The notes beneath the pieces were generated by a model. It did not search any database. It had not been told where the DNA came from and was given only the letters and a program-made list of their open reading frames with translations. A program made the position numbers and the translations under genes. From Peptococcaceae bacterium UBA7185 (GTDB lineage Bacteria; Bacillota; Peptococcia; Peptococcales; Peptococcaceae), in the NCBI GenBank assembly GCA_002491065.1, contig DKVF01000016.1, positions 1,580 to 15,441 on the forward strand: a stretch of 13,862 nt of DNA, written 5' to 3'. Every line of letters starts with the position of its first letter. Within the stretch, counting starts at the first letter, position 1. Positions 1-6,361 of the stretch are shown here, in pieces.

Positions 1-1
1 A

Positions 2-673
2 GTGGTTATTTATGCAGTGGGAGAAATACAGTGGAGTTGTCCGTTATCTACGGAAAGCGGCACCGGCTATCGGGAAGGAATCTATTCTGAATATGCCTCC
101 ACCATTTATGCGCTGACTGCGGCCATAGATACCAAGGATCACTACACCTTCAGTCACTCTAAAAATGTGGCCGTTTATGCGGCGAACTTTGCGAAAGCAT
201 GCGGTTTGAACACAGAGAGTGTGGCCATTATTGAGGAAGCTGCATTATTGCATGATATTGGGAAAATCGGCATTCCAGAACATATTCTCAATAAACCGGG
301 ACGGCTGGAGCCCGATGAATATCAGATTATGCAGCAGTATGTAGAAAACTCCATTGGGATTATCCGGCATTTGCCTTCTTTGGATTATGTCATTCCTGCC
401 GTGATTGGACATCATGAACGCTGGGATGGCAAAGGGTATCCACGGCATATTGGGGGAGAGGATATTCCCCTTTCGGCACGGATTCTTTGCATTGCCGATT
501 CCTTTGACGCTATGATTTCCTGTCGCTCTTATAAAAAGGCATATTCGGAAGAAAAAGCGCTGGCGATCATTTTAGAAGAATCGGGCCGTCAGTTTGACCC
601 CAAATTAGGGCCGTTGTTCGTACAGATGGTGCAGGAAGGCATAATTCGTTCTGTACAGAATGAAAATTCGTGA
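2..673 (+). CDS. HD-GYP domain protein, 5' end cut by window
   Basis: HD-GYP proteins are metal-dependent phosphohydrolases, mostly cyclic-di-GMP phosphodiesterases. The visible 223 residues hold one complete HD-GYP domain: His52 (FSHSKNV), the HDIGK block with His84, Asp85 and Lys88, the paired His137-His138, the GYP block WDGKGYP at 141-147, and Asp166 in IADSFDAM. The reading frame is open to the first base. The GTG at position 2 has no visible ribosome binding site, and these proteins usually carry an N-terminal sensor domain, so the true start is probably upstream. One metal-ligand position is odd: the histidine expected 29 residues after His84 is Tyr113 (codon TAT) in MQQYVENS. Spacing to the flanking ligands matches the family, so this is not an alignment slip. 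Activity on c-di-GMP is therefore uncertain. The gene is followed by about 100 nt before the lipoprotein gene. Confidence 0.88.
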   Translation: MVIYAVGEIQWSCPLSTESGTGYREGIYSEYASTIYALTAAIDTKDHYTFSHSKNVAVYAANFAKACGLNTESVAIIEEAALLHDIGKIGIPEHILNKPGRLEPDEYQIMQQYVENSIGIIRHLPSLDYVIPAVIGHHERWDGKGYPRHIGGEDIPLSARILCIADSFDAMISCRSYKKAYSEEKALAIILEESGRQFDPKLGPLFVQMVQEGIIRSVQNENS

Positions 674-772
674 AAGATAAATTTTCTAAAAATCCTTAAT
701 ACTTACTTTTCTTCTCTTCTATGTTAAGCTATTAGTAGTAATTTCATGTTAAAAAATAAAGGAGGAAAAAGT

Positions 773-1636
773 ATGAAGAAAAAAATGAAAACATGGCTGG
801 TATTGGGCTTGGTATTGATGTTGTTGGTAAGTCTGACAGCTTGCGGCAATGGTGGAAATTCCACTGAGGATGTAATGAAGGCAGCGCAGGATGCCCTGAA
901 TGAAGTAAGCAGTATGCGTTATGACATGGTTATGGATATGAACATGTCTGCCGGTGGTCAGACTATCACAAGTACTACGACAGGGAAAATTGCCTACAAT
1001 GCTGACCCGTTGGCAATGGAAATGCAAATGACCATAGACGTGGCTGCACAGGGAAAAGTAGACATGCTGATGTACGCTGGTCAGGATGGAGACAATCTGG
1101 TAATGTACATGAATGATGGTACTACTTGGGGTAAACAGACGTTGGCTGACGCATCTCAGCTGGAGCAATACAAAGCACAGGATTCCATGAGCATTTATCT
1201 GGAAAATATTGATTCATTCAAGGAAGCTGGCACGGAACAGGTGAATGATAGTGAAGCCACAAAATATGAAGGTATTATTGCAAACGATGTCTTGAATGAA
1301 GTTATGGCGGCGTCTGGAATGGAAGAACAGTTAGCGCAGTATGGTTTGACCGCTGAGGATGCTGCAGCAATCTATCAGGATTTGGGAGATCTGTCCGTTG
1401 CAATCTGGATTGACAACGAAAGTAAGCTGCCTATAAAATATGAAATGGATATGACAGCTATGATGCAGAATATTATGACAAAAGTCTTTGAGAAGATGAA
1501 TATTGCTACAGAGGATATGGATTTTACAGTAGACAAAATGTTCATTTCTATGGCTTTATATGATTTCGACAATGTAGGAGAAATTGCAATTCCAGAAGAG
1601 GCAAAAAGCGCTCCAGAAATGAACTTAGGTGTATAA
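773..1636 (+). CDS. Secreted lipoprotein, DUF6612/LolA-fold-like
   Basis: This is a predicted surface-anchored lipoprotein of 287 residues. The start is the ATG at 773 because AAAGGAGG lies at 758-765; an in-frame ATG at 746 lies before that site and is rejected. The N-terminus is a lipoprotein signal peptide: MKKKMK, a hydrophobic core at about 8-21, and the lipobox LTAC with Cys24 as the lipidation site. The mature part opens with a helix (STEDVMKAAQDAL) and then shows alternating beta-strand patterns rich in Met, Asp and Thr. A phrase like 'NESKLPIKYEMDM' near 220 is typical of LolA/LppX-like folds and of the DUF6612 lipoproteins common in Bacillota. These proteins are thought to bind lipids or other hydrophobic ligands, but no substrate can be read here. 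The gene stands alone, with its own terminator just downstream. Family assignment is moderate; the lipoprotein call is strong. Confidence 0.82.
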   Translation: MKKKMKTWLVLGLVLMLLVSLTACGNGGNSTEDVMKAAQDALNEVSSMRYDMVMDMNMSAGGQTITSTTTGKIAYNADPLAMEMQMTIDVAAQGKVDMLMYAGQDGDNLVMYMNDGTTWGKQTLADASQLEQYKAQDSMSIYLENIDSFKEAGTEQVNDSEATKYEGIIANDVLNEVMAASGMEEQLAQYGLTAEDAAAIYQDLGDLSVAIWIDNESKLPIKYEMDMTAMMQNIMTKVFEKMNIATEDMDFTVDKMFISMALYDFDNVGEIAIPEEAKSAPEMNLGV

Positions 1637-1669
1637 TTCTTTTTTGCAAAAAACTTCTAAATAAAGTAT

Positions 1670-1712
1670 AGGCTTGCTTTCCGATTTTTAGATTGGTGAG
1701 CAAGTCTTTTTT
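1670..1712 (+). terminator. Rho-independent terminator of the lipoprotein gene
   Basis: AGGCTTGCT (1670-1678) pairs with AGCAAGTCT (1699-1707) with a single G-U pair, followed by a run of six T at 1707-1712. It lies 34 nt after the lipoprotein stop codon. Confidence 0.85.
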
Positions 1713-1866
1713 CTGGGTTACAACATATAACTTGTCGTGCAAATATAGAGAACTTATTGCAGGATGAAAACCTTTTACGAGTATAACTGTAAATACAGAA
1801 CGAATAAAAGTTCGATAATAAGAGAAAAATTCTATATAAGAAAAATGAATTTTCTTTAATTTTAAA

Positions 1867-1895
1867 TTGACAACTATTTTTGGAATGCTTATAAT
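1867..1895 (+). promoter_or_regulatory. Consensus sigma-A promoter of leuCDB
   Basis: TTGACA at 1867-1872 and TATAAT at 1890-1895 are separated by exactly 17 nt, a perfect consensus promoter. Transcription would start near 1902, just before the T-box leader. A strong constitutive promoter fits control by leader attenuation rather than by a repressor. The 150 nt upstream (1713-1866) hold no gene; the only structure seen there is a small inverted repeat CTGTA-AA-TACAG at 1787-1798. Confidence 0.9.
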
Positions 1896-1918
1896 AATAA
1901 AATATAAGTAAAAGACAT

Positions 1919-2151
1919 TGATGGGGAAGAGTAGTCTGTGAGCTGGTTTCCAGAGAGCTGCCGGAGGGTGCAAGGCAGTGGCTGGCGCAGGGGAACTGGC
2001 CTCGGAGTTGTTTTTCTGAACAGGGAAACGTTAGTAGGAAAAGCCGGTCTCGCCGTTATAGAGTCTGAGTGGACAAAACTGTGTTGGTTTTGTCAAATAG
2101 AGTGGTAACGCGGAATCCTTTTCGTCTCTGAGAGATGAAAAGGATTTTTTT
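1919..2151 (+). promoter_or_regulatory. T-box leader, leucine specific
   Basis: This is a tRNA-sensing T-box riboswitch ahead of leuC. Stem I elements are visible in order: the GAAGAGTAG loop-E type motif near 1926, AGAGAGCTG near 1952, GGGTG and its partner GGCAG in the apical part near 1965-1978, and the 3' side GGGAACTGGCC at 1991-2001. The specifier codon is read as CTG (Leu) at 1996-1998, placed after GAA as is usual. A stem III hairpin is GACAAAAC/GTTTTGTC at 2072-2094. The T-box sequence is AGAGTGGTAACGCGG at 2099-2113; its TGGT (2103-2106) can pair with an ACCA tRNA end, as expected for tRNA-Leu with discriminator A. Uncharged tRNA-Leu would stabilise the antiterminator and let leuCDB be transcribed. 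Helix assignments were made by eye. Confidence 0.92.
2114..2151 (+). terminator. T-box attenuator hairpin
   Basis: The arms AATCCTTTTCGTCT (2114-2127) and AGATGAAAAGGATT (2133-2146) form a 14-bp stem with one G-U pair and a five-base loop, followed by T to 2151. It begins right after the T-box sequence, so its 5' arm competes with the antiterminator. Confidence 0.92.
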
Positions 2152-2232
2152 ATCTGTACCAACTCTGCACAATCAGTCAGAAGCAGCTTCGGCTGTTTTC
2201 ACAAGGATACCACAAGAAGGGATGATGCAAGA

Positions 2233-3501
2233 ATGGGAATGACCATTACACAGAAAATTCTGGCAGCCCATGCCGGTCTGCCAGAGGTAAAAGCGGGACA
2301 GCTGATTACCGCCAAAACGGATATTGTACTCAGCAATGATATTACCGGTCCTGTCGCTGTGCGGGAAATGAAAAAGGTAGGCATTACAGATGTGTTTGAT
2401 AAAGATAAAATTGCCATGATTCCCGACCATTTCTCGCCAACTAAGGATATTAAGTCGGCGGAACAGTGCAAGGTAATCCGTGATTTCGCCAAAGAGCACA
2501 ATATTAAGCATTATTATGAAGTAGGTAAGATGGGTGTAGAACATTGTTTGTTACCAGAACAGGGGATTGTCGGCCCTGGCGATCTCATTATCGGTGCCGA
2601 CTCTCACACGTGTACTTATGGTGCTTTGGGTGCGTTTGCTACTGGGATGGGCAGCACCGACATTGCCGCCGCCATGATTAGCGGGGAAACCTGGCTGCGG
2701 GTTCCGGAAGCCATCAAGGTAATCGTAACCGGCAAGCCGGAAAATTCTTGGATTAGCGGTAAAGATGTCATTCTTTATATCATTGGTCAAATTGGAGTCG
2801 ATGGCGCGTTGTATCAATCGCTGGAATTCGTGGGCGATGGTGTGCAGTATCTGTCTATGGACAGCCGCCTGACCATCTGCAATATGGCGATCGAAGCCGG
2901 CGCCAAAAACGGCATTTTTGCAGTAGACGATATTACCAGAGCTTATGTGAAGGATCGGTTCCAGCGGGAACCTGTAGAATATTTCAGCGATGCTGACGCC
3001 GAATATGTACGGGAAATCGTGGTAGATTTGTCTACGCTGCAGCCTCAGGTGGCTTTTCCGCATCTGCCGTCCAACACCAAGGAAATCGGCACCTTCGGCG
3101 ATGTAGCCATCGATCAGGTTGTAATTGGTTCCTGCACCAACGGACGTATGGAGGACATGCAGGCCGCCGCTAAAATTTTAAAAGGCAAAAAGGTTGCGCC
3201 CTATCTGCGTCTGATTGTCATTCCTGGCACGCCGGAGGTATATCGGCAGTGCATGAGAGAAGGTCTCATTGATATTTTCATGGAAGCCGGCGGCGTAGTG
3301 AGTACACCTACCTGCGGGCCTTGCCTGGGCGGCTATATGGGCATTTTGGCCAAAGGCGAACGGGCCTTGGCCACTACCAACCGCAACTTTATCGGCCGGA
3401 TGGGCGACCCGGAAAGTGAAGTTTATCTATGCAATCCTGTTATTGCGGCAGCGTCTGCCATTACAGGGAAAATTTCTGCACCTGAGGAGGTAGAAGCCTA
3501 A
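2233..3501 (+). CDS. leuC: 3-isopropylmalate dehydratase, large subunit
   Basis: With LeuD this subunit forms isopropylmalate isomerase, which converts 2-isopropylmalate to 3-isopropylmalate, the second step of leucine synthesis in the cytoplasm. The protein has 422 residues, the length of the short (archaeal/HacA-like) type also found in many Bacillota and Thermotogota; the enterobacterial form is about 466. The three [4Fe-4S] ligands are visible: Cys301 in IGSCTNGR, and Cys361 and Cys364 in TPTCGPCLGG. Other family blocks are DHFSPTKD near 60 and GADSHTCTYGALGAFATGMGS near 115. The start at 2233 follows AGAAGGG at 2215-2221; ATG at 2239 is an alternative two codons later. It is the first gene of the T-box-controlled operon and its stop overlaps the leuD start by one base (TAATG). 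Related homoaconitases cannot be fully excluded by sequence alone, but the leuB neighbour and Leu T-box make leuC clear. Confidence 0.96.
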   Translation: MGMTITQKILAAHAGLPEVKAGQLITAKTDIVLSNDITGPVAVREMKKVGITDVFDKDKIAMIPDHFSPTKDIKSAEQCKVIRDFAKEHNIKHYYEVGKMGVEHCLLPEQGIVGPGDLIIGADSHTCTYGALGAFATGMGSTDIAAAMISGETWLRVPEAIKVIVTGKPENSWISGKDVILYIIGQIGVDGALYQSLEFVGDGVQYLSMDSRLTICNMAIEAGAKNGIFAVDDITRAYVKDRFQREPVEYFSDADAEYVREIVVDLSTLQPQVAFPHLPSNTKEIGTFGDVAIDQVVIGSCTNGRMEDMQAAAKILKGKKVAPYLRLIVIPGTPEVYRQCMREGLIDIFMEAGGVVSTPTCGPCLGGYMGILAKGERALATTNRNFIGRMGDPESEVYLCNPVIAAASAITGKISAPEEVEA

Positions 3502-3995
3502 TGTATAAGGGAACAGTATGGAAAGTTGGCAACGATGTGGATACCGATGTGATTATCGCCGCCCGGTATCTCAATGATGCCAGCGATGAAAATATGAGAA
3601 AACACTGCCTGGAGGACGCCATTCCCAACTTCAGCCAGGTGATCAGCGCCGGAGATATTTTGGTAGCCGGTAAGAACTTTGGCTGCGGTAGTTCCCGGGA
3701 ACATGCGCCGATTTCGATTAAAGTTTCTGGCGTAAGCTGTGTCATCGCGGAAAGCTTTGCCCGCATCTTCTATCGCAATGCCATCAATATTGGTCTGCCT
3801 ATCATTGCCAGTCCGGAAGCGGCTGCCGAAATCCAGGCCGGGGATGAGCTGGAAGTGGATGTGGAACAGGGTATCATTAAAAATCTGACGCAGGGTAAGG
3901 CCTATCAGGGAGAAACCTTCCCGCCTTTTATCCAGGAAATTATCGCCGCAGGTAATCTGTTAAACTATGTAAAAGCGAAGGTGGAAGCAAAATGA
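3501..3995 (+). CDS. leuD: 3-isopropylmalate dehydratase, small subunit
   Basis: This is the swivelling small subunit of isopropylmalate isomerase and supplies part of the substrate pocket. At 164 residues it is the short partner type that goes with a 420-residue LeuC; enterobacterial LeuD is about 200. The N-terminal block DVDTDVIIAARYL (12-24) and the signature GKNFGCGSSREHAP (57-70) are intact, followed by the conserved ESFARIFYRNAINIGLP (84-100). Start choice is firm: GAGGAGG at 3484-3490, and ATG at 3501 shares one base with the leuC stop. The 3' end overlaps leuB by four bases (ATGA), so translation of all three genes is likely coupled. The YL residues after the DTD block are compatible with an isopropylmalate rather than a homoaconitate enzyme, though this is only suggestive. 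Confidence 0.95.
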   Translation: MYKGTVWKVGNDVDTDVIIAARYLNDASDENMRKHCLEDAIPNFSQVISAGDILVAGKNFGCGSSREHAPISIKVSGVSCVIAESFARIFYRNAINIGLPIIASPEAAAEIQAGDELEVDVEQGIIKNLTQGKAYQGETFPPFIQEIIAAGNLLNYVKAKVEAK

Positions 3996-5044
3996 AAATT
4001 GCAGTATTAAAAGGCGACGGCATCGGCCCTGAAATTGTAGAGGCCGCGCAGGTCGTATTAAATAAAGTGGATGAAAAATTTAACCTGGATGTTGAATATG
4101 CAGAAGCCTTATTCGGTGGTGCCGCATACGATGTGTACGGCAATCCGTATCCGGAAGAATCGCGGAAAATCGTGGAAGGCTGTGATGCCATTCTGTTAGG
4201 GGCAGTGGGTGCTCCCAAATATGATACTGTGGAACCGGCTGATCTGCGCCCGGAAAAAGGGCTGCTGGCCATCCGCAAATCACTGGGGCTGTACTGCAAC
4301 ATTCGCCCTATTAAATACTATGACTTTCTGGCTGACCGTGTTGTATGGAAAAAAGGTCTGCTGGATGGACTGGATATCGTTATTTGCCGGGAACTGACCG
4401 GCGGCGCTTATTTTGGGGAACGTGGTCATGATGAAAACAGTGCCTACGATACCATCTCCTACAGCCGTCCGGAAATCGAACGGATTGTGCGGGATGCCTT
4501 TGAAATGGCAAAGAATCGGGATCGCAAAATTCTGCATTCCATTGACAAAGCCAATGTGCTGGACAGCTCCCGCCTGTGGAGAAAAGTGGTCAATGAAATT
4601 GCAGCAGAATATCCGGAAGTGGAAGTCCATCATCTGTATGTGGATAATGCAGCCATGCAGCTGATCGTAAACCCTACACAGTTTGACGTGATCGTGACGG
4701 AAAACATGTTTGGCGATATTTTGAGCGACGAATCTGCTGCATTAGGCGGTTCGCTGGGCATGCTGCCATCGGCCAGTCTGGGTGGTAAAATTAGCCTCTT
4801 TGAACCATCCCATGGCTCTGCGCCCGATATTGCCGGTCAGAACATCGCAAATCCAATTGCGACCATTTTATCGGCTGCCATGTTATTGCGCTTCTCAGCC
4901 AAAAATGAGGCCGCTGCGCGGGCAATCGAAACGGCAGTCAATGCTGTGCTGGCAGATAACATCAAAACGCCGGATCTGGCTGACGAAACCAGCAAGGTAG
5001 TAGGCACCATGGAAATGGCACAGGAGATTGCAGCGAGAATTTAA
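3992..5044 (+). CDS. leuB: 3-isopropylmalate dehydrogenase
   Basis: LeuB oxidises and decarboxylates 3-isopropylmalate with NAD+ to 2-oxoisocaproate, the third step of the leucine pathway. The 350 residues match the family length. Visible landmarks are the N-terminal KGDGIGPEI (7-15), RELTGG with the catalytic Tyr140 in AYFG, catalytic Lys186 in SIDKANVL, and the metal-binding aspartates Asp218 (VDNAAMQ), Asp242 and Asp246 (MFGDILSDE). The cofactor-site block FEPSHGSAPDIAGQ follows near 270. The spacing of the three aspartates (24 and 4 residues) is that of known IPMDH. It starts inside the leuD stop (ATGA at 3992-3995) with a purine-rich site GAAGGTGGAAG upstream. It is the last gene of the operon and is followed by two hairpin terminators. 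Confidence 0.97.
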   Translation: MKIAVLKGDGIGPEIVEAAQVVLNKVDEKFNLDVEYAEALFGGAAYDVYGNPYPEESRKIVEGCDAILLGAVGAPKYDTVEPADLRPEKGLLAIRKSLGLYCNIRPIKYYDFLADRVVWKKGLLDGLDIVICRELTGGAYFGERGHDENSAYDTISYSRPEIERIVRDAFEMAKNRDRKILHSIDKANVLDSSRLWRKVVNEIAAEYPEVEVHHLYVDNAAMQLIVNPTQFDVIVTENMFGDILSDESAALGGSLGMLPSASLGGKISLFEPSHGSAPDIAGQNIANPIATILSAAMLLRFSAKNEAAARAIETAVNAVLADNIKTPDLADETSKVVGTMEMAQEIAARI

Positions 5045-5066
5045 CAGAATGGAATAATCAGGAAAC

Positions 5067-5120
5067 GGGCTGTTGCAAAATAGATTAAGAAATTATCTAT
5101 GGAGCAACGGCTCCATTTTT
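5067..5120 (+). terminator. First terminator-like hairpin after leuB
   Basis: GGGCTGTTGC (5067-5076) can pair with GCAACGGCTC (5104-5113) including two G-U pairs, and inside it ATAGAT (5080-5085) pairs with ATCTAT (5095-5100). A shorter alternative stem is ATGGAGC/GCTCCAT around AACG at 5099-5116. T follows at 5116-5120. It is imperfect compared with the second hairpin. Confidence 0.65.
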
Positions 5121-5136
5121 ATGCCGGGATACAGAA

Positions 5137-5187
5137 GGGCTGTTGCAAACATCATCAGATTGGATGATTTTTACAACAGCCCTTTTT
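5137..5187 (+). terminator. Second, strong terminator after leuB
   Basis: GGGCTGTTG (5137-5145) pairs perfectly with CAACAGCCC (5174-5182); inside, ATCATC (5151-5156) pairs with GATGAT (5163-5168) around a six-base loop. Five T follow at 5183-5187. The sequence GGGCTGTTGCAAA is shared exactly with the first hairpin 70 nt upstream. It lies between convergent leuB and the LysR gene and may act on both, though the minus side has no good T run. Confidence 0.82.
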
Positions 5188-5190
5188 GCA

Positions 5191-6114
5191 TTAGGCGTTT
5201 TTCTGGAATTCTGTCTGTAAGAAATGAATAAAATTCTGCATCTCTGGGGTTGCGGCAAGTGTTTCTTCTTCTACCAGCAATACATAGCATGATTCGGAAT
5301 CTTTCAGGGGAAGGAGGATATATTCAGAATTGTTATTCCGAAAATAATATTCGTATTCCAGCCGTCGCATCACTGCAACGCTTGGATTCCGTTTTAACAG
5401 CGATTTTAACGTGTAAAAATCGCTGAAATACTGGATAGAGTGGTTAGTGGATAAAGTGTTATCTGTGCAGAACGGATTGGAATGCATAAACATATAAATA
5501 ATATCGTTGTGAAAATCATCCAGTGTGTGATTACGCAGTTTGGCGTATTTTGAATTTTTGTGCATACATACATAGGAATGCGTACTGTTCAAAAAAATCG
5601 GTTTTAAATGATGCTTGGCTGCTGTGCGTTTTAATTTGGATATGGTATGCGCATCTTTCAATGTCATAGACAGGCAGATATTGTTTTCTTCCGTTTGAAT
5701 TTCATCCAGCATTTGGGGAAAGGGAACAAAATGCGTAATCAGTTTAATCTGCGGATGCTGTTCGGAATATGTATGAAAAAGATTCAGATAGCAGTCATTG
5801 GACATAGCTGGCGTGATGTAAAAATGAATGGGCAAAATCGTATCTGGTTTGACGGTCTGAAATTGTTTCAGAGCCTCCTGCATTTCCCGATACTGGGCAG
5901 AAAAATGGGGTACGAAAGAAGCCACGCACAGACCGGCCGGTGTGAGCTGGGTTCCTTGGTTGGTAGAACGAAGTAAGGATACATTTAATTCGTTCTCCAG
6001 ACTGGTAATAGCTTTTTTCACAACCTGATGGCTGGTAAAAAAATGATCGGCCACCTGGGTAAGCGAATTTACCTGTGCCAAATAGGCAATGTAGTTCAAC
6101 TGTTCAGAATTCAA
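5191..6114 (-). CDS. LysR-type transcriptional regulator
   Basis: This is a DNA-binding regulator of the LysR family with an N-terminal winged helix-turn-helix and a C-terminal ligand domain. I prefer the TTG at 6114 as start, giving 307 residues: AGAGGTG (plus-strand 6121-6127) lies six bases upstream, and the protein then begins LNSEQLNYIAYLAQVNS, right at the usual start of the LysR helix-turn-helix. A GTG at 6138 would add eight residues but has no ribosome binding site. The HTH is roughly residues 16-50 (SLTQVADHFFTSHQVVKKAI, then LENEL). The rest matches a periplasmic-binding-protein-like sensor domain, with weak detailed similarity, so the ligand cannot be named. It is divergent from the permease gene at 6362, the normal arrangement of a LysR regulator and its target, so the permease locus is its likely regulon. 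Confidence 0.87.
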   Translation of the reverse strand: MNSEQLNYIAYLAQVNSLTQVADHFFTSHQVVKKAITSLENELNVSLLRSTNQGTQLTPAGLCVASFVPHFSAQYREMQEALKQFQTVKPDTILPIHFYITPAMSNDCYLNLFHTYSEQHPQIKLITHFVPFPQMLDEIQTEENNICLSMTLKDAHTISKLKRTAAKHHLKPIFLNSTHSYVCMHKNSKYAKLRNHTLDDFHNDIIYMFMHSNPFCTDNTLSTNHSIQYFSDFYTLKSLLKRNPSVAVMRRLEYEYYFRNNNSEYILLPLKDSESCYVLLVEEETLAATPEMQNFIHFLQTEFQKNA

Positions 6115-6131
6115 AATAATCACCTCTGTTT

Positions 6132-6143
6132 GGAACACGTTCC
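6132..6143. promoter_or_regulatory. Perfect inverted repeat in the LysR gene leader
   Basis: GGAAC-AC-GTTCC is a perfect 5-2-5 inverted repeat. It lies between the -10 box of the LysR gene (6156-6161) and its TTG start, where a bound protein could block transcription. It could be an operator for autoregulation; it does not have the T-N11-A form usual for LysR proteins. Confidence 0.35.
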
Positions 6144-6155
6144 TAAGCTGAATTT

Positions 6156-6184
6156 ATTATATACAAGATACGAAAAGATTGCAA
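6156..6184 (-). promoter_or_regulatory. Promoter of the LysR gene with overlapping dyad
   Basis: On the minus strand TTGCAA (6184-6179) and TATAAT (6161-6156) are 17 nt apart. The -35 box is overlapped by a dyad TGCA-N6-TGCA at 6180-6193, extended on each side as ATTGC and GCAgTAAT. A regulator site over its own promoter is typical of LysR genes and fits negative autoregulation. The promoter is convincing; the dyad role is inferred. Confidence 0.6.
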
Positions 6185-6255
6185 GATAATGCAGTAATTT
6201 TTTTTACCGCAAATTATATACTTGTTTTATAACTTCCATATATATTTCTTTTGGA

Positions 6256-6261
6256 TATACT
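6256..6261 (+). promoter_or_regulatory. Possible -10 box of the permease operon
   Basis: TATACT is a good -10 match, but 16-18 nt upstream there is no good -35 box (CTTCCA or similar). A weak -35 would fit a promoter that needs an activator such as the divergent LysR protein. Transcription would begin near 6268, leaving a leader of about 94 nt before the ATG at 6362. Confidence 0.3.
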
Positions 6262-6361
6262 AAAGATAAGAGAGTTGAACAAATCTGCAGAAAAATCGCT
6301 TTCTAAAATGGAGAATTGTATTTATAAAAATGGGGTCATACGATAATAAGGGGGTATTACA

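Noticed and set aside
1548..1973. 141-codon minus-strand reading frame over the lipoprotein end, leuCDB promoter and T-box
   Set aside because: It runs antisense through a terminator, a consensus promoter and the T-box Stem I, and has no ribosome binding site; it is a shadow of A/T-rich non-coding sequence.
1997..1999. TGG read as the T-box specifier (would mean tryptophan)
   Set aside because: The usual position after GAA gives CTG at 1996-1998, and the downstream genes make leucine, not tryptophan.
2551..3063. 170-codon minus-strand reading frame inside leuC
   Set aside because: It is fully antisense to a certain gene, with no ribosome binding site and no recognisable protein features.
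5067..5187. A complete insertion sequence between leuB and the LysR gene
   Set aside because: The repeat resembles IS6-family ends, but there are only 57 nt between the copies, no transposase and no clear target duplication.
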